Origin: Clostridium sp. C2-6-12 | GTDB lineage: Bacteria; Bacillota; Clostridia; Clostridiales; Clostridiaceae | Assembly: GCF_009928485.1 (NCBI RefSeq) | Contig: NZ_JAABNP010000022.1 | Location: forward strand, 1-64,000 | Length of the DNA: 64,000 bases | Direction: 5' to 3' | Shown: positions 58,860 through 64,000 of the stretch, piece after piece | Layout of the letters: every line of letters begins with the position of its first letter | Position numbering within the stretch: the first letter of the stretch is position 1 | Program-made: the position numbers and the translations under genes | Notes under the pieces: generated by a model | What the model was told of the DNA's origin: nothing | The model's database searches: none | What the model saw: the letters and a program-made list of their open reading frames with translations, nothing else

Positions 58860-59018
58860 CTATTCTTTTTCAAAATCTGATTTGGGAACACCACATAATG
58901 GACAAACCCAATCTTCTGGAATATCCTCAAATTTTGTTCCAGGTGCTACTCCATTGTCTGGATCTCCTAATTCCTCATCATAAACATAACCACAGATTGT
59001 ACAAATGTATTTTTCCAT
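58860..59018 (-). CDS. Rubredoxin
   Basis: A 52-residue rubredoxin. [15 protein letters not shown] carries the first C-x2-C pair (Cys6, Cys9) and [14 protein letters not shown] the second (Cys39, Cys42), with the normal 29-residue gap. AGGAGGG lies before the ATG at 59018. It carries single electrons from NADH:rubredoxin reductase to flavodiiron proteins and rubrerythrins. It lies 181 bases downstream of the class A flavodiiron gene, same strand, with a repeat element between, and is its natural electron donor. Confidence 0.96.
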   Translation of the reverse strand: MEKYICTICGYVYDEELGDPDNGVAPGTKFEDIPEDWVCPLCGVPKSDFEKE

Positions 59019-59054
59019 AATTCAAACCCTCCTTAAATTATTAATAAATTTGTT

Positions 59055-59184
59055 ATTGGTTTTTAGAAACCAATTTTATTTCAGAAAAGCCAAAGGCTTT
59101 TCATCCCTAACTCTTAACTCTTAACTCTTAACTCTGAAGTGATTTTAGTTCCTCATTGTGACATAGCCACTTCTTTTATAGGTG
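59055..59184. repeat. Composite intergenic repeat with small hairpin
   Basis: The hairpin ATTGGTTT-TTAG-AAACCAAT (59055-59074) is followed by GAAAAGCCAAAGGCTTTTC (59083-59101), TAACTCTTAACTCTTAACTC and a 41-bp-type unit (AGTTCCTCATTGTGACATAG, then CCACTTCTTTTATAGGTG, to 59184). Both repeat families are combined between the flavodiiron and rubredoxin genes. Confidence 0.7.
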
Positions 59185-59199
59185 TAAATCTTAACTGAT

Positions 59200-60387
59200 C
59201 TAAATCGCTTCTGCAATTGATTTTCCAAATTCTCTACATCTATTTAATGCTTCTTCATCTGGATTCCATAATTCTTTTATTCCTGAACTTACGATTTCAA
59301 AACCACCTTTTTCTAATTCTTCTGTCATTATTTTAACAGCTTCACCGCTCCATCCATAACTACCAAAAGCAGCTGCCTTTTTACCTCTAAATCTAAAACC
59401 TTTAAGCATTTCTAATATTGCTGCTGTTGAAGATAAAACACCATTATTTATGGTAGATGATCCCATAAGAACTATCTTTGATTTAAATGATTCTACAACA
59501 ATATCATTTTTATCACTCTTTGCTGAATTAATAAGCTTAATTGTTACATCTTTGTTTATACTTTTTATTCCTTCAGCAATGCTTTCAGCCATTCTTCTTG
59601 TAGCATTCCACATGCTATCATATACTATTGTAATTTGATTTTCCTTATATTCATTAGCCCATTCTAAATATTTGTTTACTATTTGAATCGGATCTTCTCT
59701 CCATATTATACCATGACTTGGACAAATCATGTCAATTGGTAAATTAAGTTTTAATATTTCTTGAATTTTAGATATAACCTGCTTGCTAAATGGAGTTAAA
59801 ATATTTGCATAATATTTTAGTGCTTCTTGATATAATTCTGTTTGATCAACTTTGTCATTATACATAAATTCTGAAGCATAATGTTGACCAAATCCATCAT
59901 TACTGAATAACATATTTTCTCCTGATAAATAAGTGAACATAGTATCTGGCCAATGAAGCATAGGAGCTTCTATGAAAGTAAGTGTATGCTTACCTAACTC
60001 TAAAGTATCACCTGTTTTAACTTCTACAAAATTCCACTCTTGATGATAGTGACCTTTTAATATTCTAGCACCACTTTTAGTACAATAAATTGGAGTATTA
60101 GGTATTTCCCTCATAAGATCAACTAAAGCACCACTATGATCAACTTCTGAATGATTAATAACTATATAATCAATTTTTTGTATATCTATTTCTTTTTTTA
60201 GATTAGTTATAAATTCTTTTGTAAATGGCTCCCAAACAGTATCTATAAGAACTGTTTTTTCATCTCTGATTAAATAAGAATTATATGATGAACCTCTATG
60301 AGTGGAATATTCATCGCCATGAAATTTTTTCAAATCCCAATCTATTTTTCCTACCCAAGTTACAGTATCATTTATCTTAAAACTCAT
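59200..60387 (-). CDS. fprA: Class A flavodiiron protein (A-type flavoprotein)
   Basis: A 395-residue flavodiiron protein: metallo-beta-lactamase-like domain with ligands His79, Glu81, Asp83, His145, Asp164 and His225, then a flavodoxin domain (about 250-395, YDSMWNATRRMAESIAEG; FGSYGWSGEA). It reduces O2 to water or NO to N2O with electrons from rubredoxin. There are no fused domains, unlike 45117-47642. AAGGAG before ATG. The upstream gap 60388-60821 is AT-rich and must hold divergent promoters that I could not fix. Confidence 0.95.
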   Translation of the reverse strand: MSFKINDTVTWVGKIDWDLKKFHGDEYSTHRGSSYNSYLIRDEKTVLIDTVWEPFTKEFITNLKKEIDIQKIDYIVINHSEVDHSGALVDLMREIPNTPIYCTKSGARILKGHYHQEWNFVEVKTGDTLELGKHTLTFIEAPMLHWPDTMFTYLSGENMLFSNDGFGQHYASEFMYNDKVDQTELYQEALKYYANILTPFSKQVISKIQEILKLNLPIDMICPSHGIIWREDPIQIVNKYLEWANEYKENQITIVYDSMWNATRRMAESIAEGIKSINKDVTIKLINSAKSDKNDIVVESFKSKIVLMGSSTINNGVLSSTAAILEMLKGFRFRGKKAAAFGSYGWSGEAVKIMTEELEKGGFEIVSSGIKELWNPDEEALNRCREFGKSIAEAI

Positions 60388-60766
60388 TTCAATGCTCCTT
60401 CTTTCCTACAAATCTATACTAATATAATAACAAATTAACTATTATTATTCAATAGTAATTATTAATTAGATAGAAATTTTGTTAATATTTTATCAATAGA
60501 TATTTGTAATATATATATCAAAATAAATGCTTTATTTATTGTATTAATTAAAACATATATTATTATAATTACCATGATCCATATAATAATACACTCTATC
60601 ATGTAATTTTACCCTCTTTATTTTGTAACTAATCAAAATATATATTTTCAGTATTCTCCTATTTTTCACATGGTTTATATTACTTTTACTATGTTAATGA
60701 AATTATGATATAATCAATATTAAATATAGCTATTATTCTAACCTTGATAAATAATTATTAAACTTG

Positions 60767-60824
60767 AAAGGAGATACTGCTAATCTTGATTTATTATTTT
60801 GATTAGCTGTTAAGTAACTAGGTG
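60767..60824 (+). promoter_or_regulatory. SD separated from its start codon by a hairpin
   Basis: AAAGGAGAT (60767-60775) is followed directly by a 10-bp stem with one mismatch (ACTGCTAATC / GATTAGCTGT, 60776-60785 and 60801-60810), then 11 bases, then GTG 60822. Folded, the SD-start distance falls from 47 to about 12 bases. There is no other SD, and an in-frame TAG at 60819 rules out an earlier start. Confidence 0.6.
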
Positions 60825-61616
60825 TTTGCAATTGAACGAATTAAGATTATAAAAAACTATTTAATTGAAAATAAACAGCTTGAAGTAAACATTTTAAGTA
60901 AAATGTTAAACGTATCAGAAGTAACTATAAGACGTGATTTAGAAAAATTAGAAAAAGAAGGTTTCATAACCCGTACTCATGGTGGAGCTGTGTTAAATAC
61001 TGGAGAAAGTATTTATAATGAAAATCTTTTAGCTGATAATACTGATGACGAAAGTGTTGATTATAGTGATATTGCTGATATTGCAATTGAAATGATTAAT
61101 GATGACGATGTAATAATGCTCTCTAATGGTGAAATTAATCTTTCTATTGCAAAGAAACTAACTAATAAGAAAAACCTAACTGTTGTAACTAATGATATTT
61201 TAATTGCTGCTGAACTTACTAATCATCAAACAATTAAGGTAATATTGCTAGGCGGAGTAATTGATTCTTCTACTAAGTCAGTATTTGGTACGCTTACTAT
61301 TGATAATTTAAATCTTTTTTTCGTAAATAAATTATTTATAGAGGTTAATGGAATTTCAAATAATCTAGATGTAACTGTATCTAGTATGAATATGGCTTCT
61401 CTCATTCAAGCCTCTATTAAAAATTCTAATGAGAGAATTGTTTTATGTTCCTCAGAAGCCTTCAAGAAAAATTCTTTTTATAAAGTTGGTAAATTAACAG
61501 AAATAACTGAAAAAATTATCACAAATTCTAATATAAATGATAATTTTAAAACTGAAATATTCAATAATAATATTCAATTATTTACTTCTGTTAACGCTTT
61601 TGAAGATCACATATAA
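60822..61616 (+). CDS. DeoR-family transcriptional regulator
   Basis: A 264-residue regulator: N-terminal DeoR winged HTH (about 5-57, LSKMLNVSEVTIRRDLEKLEKEGFITRTHGGAVL) and a C-terminal DeoRC sensor domain (about 75-235). Effectors are usually sugar phosphates. It starts at GTG 60822 directly after an in-frame stop, with an unusual hairpin-spaced SD. It is 27 bases upstream of the RbsA-like ATPase gene and probably co-transcribed. The sensor end (GGVIDSSTKSVFG) is somewhat diverged. Confidence 0.88.
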   Translation: MFAIERIKIIKNYLIENKQLEVNILSKMLNVSEVTIRRDLEKLEKEGFITRTHGGAVLNTGESIYNENLLADNTDDESVDYSDIADIAIEMINDDDVIMLSNGEINLSIAKKLTNKKNLTVVTNDILIAAELTNHQTIKVILLGGVIDSSTKSVFGTLTIDNLNLFFVNKLFIEVNGISNNLDVTVSSMNMASLIQASIKNSNERIVLCSSEAFKKNSFYKVGKLTEITEKIITNSNINDNFKTEIFNNNIQLFTSVNAFEDHI

Positions 61617-61643
61617 TAAATTATTTTTGATGCGGAGGTACTT

Positions 61644-63137
61644 ATGAATATTCCTAAGTTATCATTACGAAATATCAGTAAATATCTTACTGAAGACTTT
61701 TCATTACAAGATATTAATTTAGATTTTTATTCTGGAGAAGTCCATTCAATAATTGGAGAAAATGGCTCTGGTAAATCTTCCATAGTAAAGATAATCAGTG
61801 GCTTATTTTCTCTTGATCATGGTGAAATGTTTTTAGATGAAAAACCTGTTATATTTAAATCAGTCTATGATGCAAGGAAAGCAGGCATCTATTGTATTTC
61901 TCATGATACTGCTCTTTTTCCTAATTTAACAATATATGAAAATATCTTTTCAGATGCTATAGGCAGTGGAAAAGGAATATTTAGCCCAATTAATTTTGAA
62001 AGACTTCGACTTAAATGCTATGAATTATTTAAAGAATTTAATATTAACCTTAACGTAGATGCACCTATTTCATCTTTAAATTATCCTCAACAGCAATTAG
62101 TAGAACTCCTTAAAGTATATGTATCTTCAGCAAAAGTAATTATATTAGATGAAGTATCTTCTGCTTTTACTTCTGTAGAAAAGAAAATTTTATTTTTAAT
62201 TATTTCTAAAATGAAGTCAAAGGGAATATCAATAATATATATTACTCATATTATTGATGAAATCAAAATGATTTCTGATAAATTAAGTATTATCTCTCAA
62301 GGTAAACTTGCTTATTCTAGAGATATATCTAGTATTACAGATGAAGATATAATTAATTTATTATCAATTCCCATACATAAGAATCCATACCCTAAGCTAA
62401 ATATTAAGCTTAGAGAAAACGTTTTATCTGTGAAAAATTTGCAGATTGGGGATTTGCTAAATGGCATCTCCTTCAACTTAAGAAAATCAGAAATTTTAGG
62501 AATTACAGGATTAATTGATTCTGGCCGCTCAGTCTTAGGGCAATGTTTATTTGGTAATGTTCCCTCATATAAAGGAACAATATCAGTTAATGGAATAGTT
62601 AAAAAGTTAAATTCTCCAAGTGATGCAATTGAATCTGGAATTGCTCTACTTCCAGATTATCCTTCACTTAATTCATTATTTGAATGTTTAAATTTGGAGA
62701 AAAATATAACTTCAGCTTCATTGAAAAGATTTGAAAATCATAAATATCTTCACGAAGATATTATACATGAAGTTGCTGACTCTTACATAAAAAAATTAAA
62801 TATTAACCCTGGAAATCAAAGTGATAAAATTTCCTACTATAGTAGTGGAAATCAACAGAAAGTTGTTTTAACCAAATGGATGATGAGTCGTGCAAAAATT
62901 TATATTTTAAATGAACCTACACGAGGAATAGACATAGCCTCAAAGATAGATGTATATAATTCAATAACTGATTTAGTCAGAAAAGGAGCTTCTGTAATTC
63001 TCATCTCTTCAGATATTGATGAAATATTAGGTATGTGTGATCGTATCTTAGTATTAGCTCATGGAGAAATTGTTTCTGAATTTAATAGAAATGAAGCAAC
63101 TAAAGAAAAAATAATTGCAAAAGCCATTCACGGCTAA
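61644..63137 (+). CDS. RbsA/MglA-like double ABC ATPase, orphan
   Basis: A 497-residue sugar-type (CUT2) ATPase with two ABC domains. Domain 1 has Walker A GENGSGKSS (about 38-46), a Gln-rich signature (LNYPQQQLVEL), Walker B IILDEVSS and an H-loop (ITHIID). Domain 2 has the usual degenerate Walker A (GLIDSGRSV), signature YSSGNQQKV, and Walker B with Asn for the Asp (YILNEPTRGID). No binding protein or permease lies beside it on its strand; the MglC-type permease ahead is on the opposite strand. Pairing with a DeoR regulator suggests a distinct ribose/galactose-type uptake role or a regulatory part. AGGAGG-like GCGGAGG before ATG. Confidence 0.85.
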   Translation: MNIPKLSLRNISKYLTEDFSLQDINLDFYSGEVHSIIGENGSGKSSIVKIISGLFSLDHGEMFLDEKPVIFKSVYDARKAGIYCISHDTALFPNLTIYENIFSDAIGSGKGIFSPINFERLRLKCYELFKEFNINLNVDAPISSLNYPQQQLVELLKVYVSSAKVIILDEVSSAFTSVEKKILFLIISKMKSKGISIIYITHIIDEIKMISDKLSIISQGKLAYSRDISSITDEDIINLLSIPIHKNPYPKLNIKLRENVLSVKNLQIGDLLNGISFNLRKSEILGITGLIDSGRSVLGQCLFGNVPSYKGTISVNGIVKKLNSPSDAIESGIALLPDYPSLNSLFECLNLEKNITSASLKRFENHKYLHEDIIHEVADSYIKKLNINPGNQSDKISYYSSGNQQKVVLTKWMMSRAKIYILNEPTRGIDIASKIDVYNSITDLVRKGASVILISSDIDEILGMCDRILVLAHGEIVSEFNRNEATKEKIIAKAIHG

Positions 63138-63148
63138 TTTTATCAATT

Positions 63149-63266
63149 TACAATTAACAATGAACAATTTAGGTAAGAAATGCACAGCATTTCTCTTAAT
63201 TATTTAATTTTAAGAAATAGCTTCGCTATTTCATCCTTCATTGTTAATTGTTAACTGTTAATTGTA
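63149..63266. repeat. MITE-like element with TTAACAATT-type inverted ends
   Basis: TACAATTAACA (63149-63159) and its complement TGTTAATTGTA (63256-63266) end a 118-bp element. Inside are two small hairpins, AGAAATG..CATTTCT (63177-63194) and AAATAGCTTCGCTATTT (63215-63231); the second is also found at 42598. There is no coding potential. Confidence 0.7.
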
Positions 63267-63333
63267 TAAGGACTATGTTTTCAAAAATATGAAATTACTT
63301 TACTTCATATTTTTGCTTTAACATAGTCCTTAT
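63266..63333. terminator. Long hairpin between convergent genes
   Basis: Outer 14-bp perfect stem ATAAGGACTATGTT / AACATAGTCCTTAT and inner CAAAAATATGAA / TTCATATTTTTG. It directly abuts the MITE-like element. Probably a bidirectional terminator for the ATPase and permease genes. Confidence 0.65.
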
Positions 63334-63395
63334 ACTATTACACATATGTTCTAATTTAAATAAATTTATAAATATTTGAATTAGATATAAATATT

Positions 63396-63437
63396 AAGTT
63401 CCGTATTGCAGCATAGCTGCTCTTTTTATAGGTGTAT
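63396..63437. repeat. Dispersed 41-bp-type repeat, single copy
   Basis: AAGTTCCGTATTGCAGCATA followed by GCTGCTCTTTTTATAGGTGTA. It ends 23 bases before the permease stop. The dyad is GCAGCATAGCTGC here, a compensated variant of the usual GTGGCATAGCCAC. Confidence 0.75.
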
Positions 63438-63460
63438 ATTATATTTATAAGAGGCTTAAA

Positions 63461-64000
63461 CTATTGTGCTGAAGATTTTGATTTTGTATAAACATCAAAT
63501 GCTATTGCTGCTAGTAGAACTAAACCTTTAATAGCTTGTTGCCAGTCAATTCCTATACCCATGATTGACATACCATTGTTTAGTACACCCATTACAAGTG
63601 CTCCTATAATAGCACCCATTATTGTTCCAATTCCACCTGAAGCTGATGCTCCACCTATAAAACAAGCTGCTATTGCATCAAGTTCATAGTTTGTTCCAGC
63701 CTTTGGAGTTGCTGCTCCTAAACGAGCTGATACTATAAGACCTGCTATTGCAGAAAGTACTCCCATATTTGTGTAAACCCAGAACATAACTCTCTTTGTC
63801 TTAATACCTGAAAGTTTTGCCGCCTTTTCATTTCCTCCAAGTGCATATACATGACGTCCTGCAATTGTTTTTTCTGTTATGAATGTATATATTAATATTA
63901 GTGCTCCAATTAGAACTAATACTATTGGAATACCTTTGTAATTTGCTAAGCTCATTGTGAAAAGATTTATTGCTACAACTACAATTCCAGTTATGAACAT
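63461..64000 (-). CDS. mglC: Sugar ABC permease, MglC/RbsC type, C-terminal part (cut by window edge)
   Basis: The last 179 residues of a BPD_transp_2 family permease, open at the right edge. At least four hydrophobic segments and the conserved ALGGNEKAAKLSGIKT loop and AACFIGGASASGGIGTI are visible. The ending GIDWQQAIKGLVLLAAIAFDVYTKSKS is typical of MglC, the galactose/methyl-galactoside permease, so an mgl operon probably continues to the right. The symbol is tentative. Confidence 0.88.
   Translation of the reverse strand: MFITGIVVVAINLFTMSLANYKGIPIVLVLIGALILIYTFITEKTIAGRHVYALGGNEKAAKLSGIKTKRVMFWVYTNMGVLSAIAGLIVSARLGAATPKAGTNYELDAIAACFIGGASASGGIGTIMGAIIGALVMGVLNNGMSIMGIGIDWQQAIKGLVLLAAIAFDVYTKSKSSAQ

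Overview
The window is strongly AT-rich and has clostridial gene content and signals: strong GGAGG-type ribosome binding sites, many GTG/TTG starts, hairpin plus U-run terminators, a T-box leader, methyl-accepting chemotaxis proteins (MCPs), PTS and ABC sugar uptake, rubredoxin and flavodiiron proteins. It looks like chromosome of a saccharolytic, probably solventogenic Clostridium sensu stricto (C. beijerinckii-like). The species is inferred from gene content, not tested. There is no phage, plasmid or CRISPR signature. The only mobile element is a transposase cut by the left edge.

Layout: 1-431 is the C-terminal part of an IS6/IS240-like transposase. 725-10736 is an alpha-glucoside locus: a minus-strand operon (solute-binding lipoprotein, two permeases, oligo-1,6-glucosidase, a translationally coupled MCP, a second GH13 glucosidase) with a divergent LacI regulator and a palindromic operator over the operon promoter. 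10836-13600 holds a HAD phosphatase and a LysN/MocR-type aminotransferase behind a T-box whose specifier reads best as GUA (Val). 13742-18668 is a beta-glucoside/lactose-type PTS operon (IIA, IIB, GH1 phospho-glycosidase, IIC) with a GntR/UTRA regulator. 18796-23222 has a PHP phosphoesterase, an HD-GYP protein, RecQ and a small lipoprotein. 23242-28473 is a glycerate module (GntP permease, glycerate kinase, CdaR-type regulator) plus a TIM-barrel isomerase-like protein. 28596-30660 holds a GNAT protein and an AEC transporter.

30867-42468 has two paralogous GlgX-type debranching enzymes on either side of a MacAB-like ABC export operon. The first is preceded by a PAS / degenerate GGDEF / hemerythrin protein. 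42845-50579 carries an MCP, a triple-fusion (class F) flavodiiron protein, a UvdE endonuclease and an active-looking diguanylate cyclase. 50671-54685 is an unusual two-component pair: a 7TMR-DISM hybrid kinase with two kinase modules and a degenerate receiver, and a response regulator with a SARP/BTAD-like output. A 22-bp promoter motif with two TTGTCAG boxes 11 bp apart occurs upstream of the cyclase gene and again at 40071-40092, where it starts a gene-free stretch that ends in a terminator (candidate small RNA or leader). 54953-59018 has an iron-sulfur flavoprotein, tRNA-Trp, a degenerate ZnuA-like protein, tsaE-tsaB-rimI and a rubredoxin too short for ordinary ORF calling. 59200-64000 has a class A flavodiiron protein, a DeoR regulator with a hairpin between its SD and start, an orphan RbsA-like ATPase, and the end of an MglC-type permease.

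Across intergenic spaces two short repeat families recur: a 41-bp unit with core ATTGTGGCATAGCCAC, once in exact tandem, and (TTAACAATT)n inverted-repeat elements enclosing small hairpins. They are the clearest structure that the genes do not explain.
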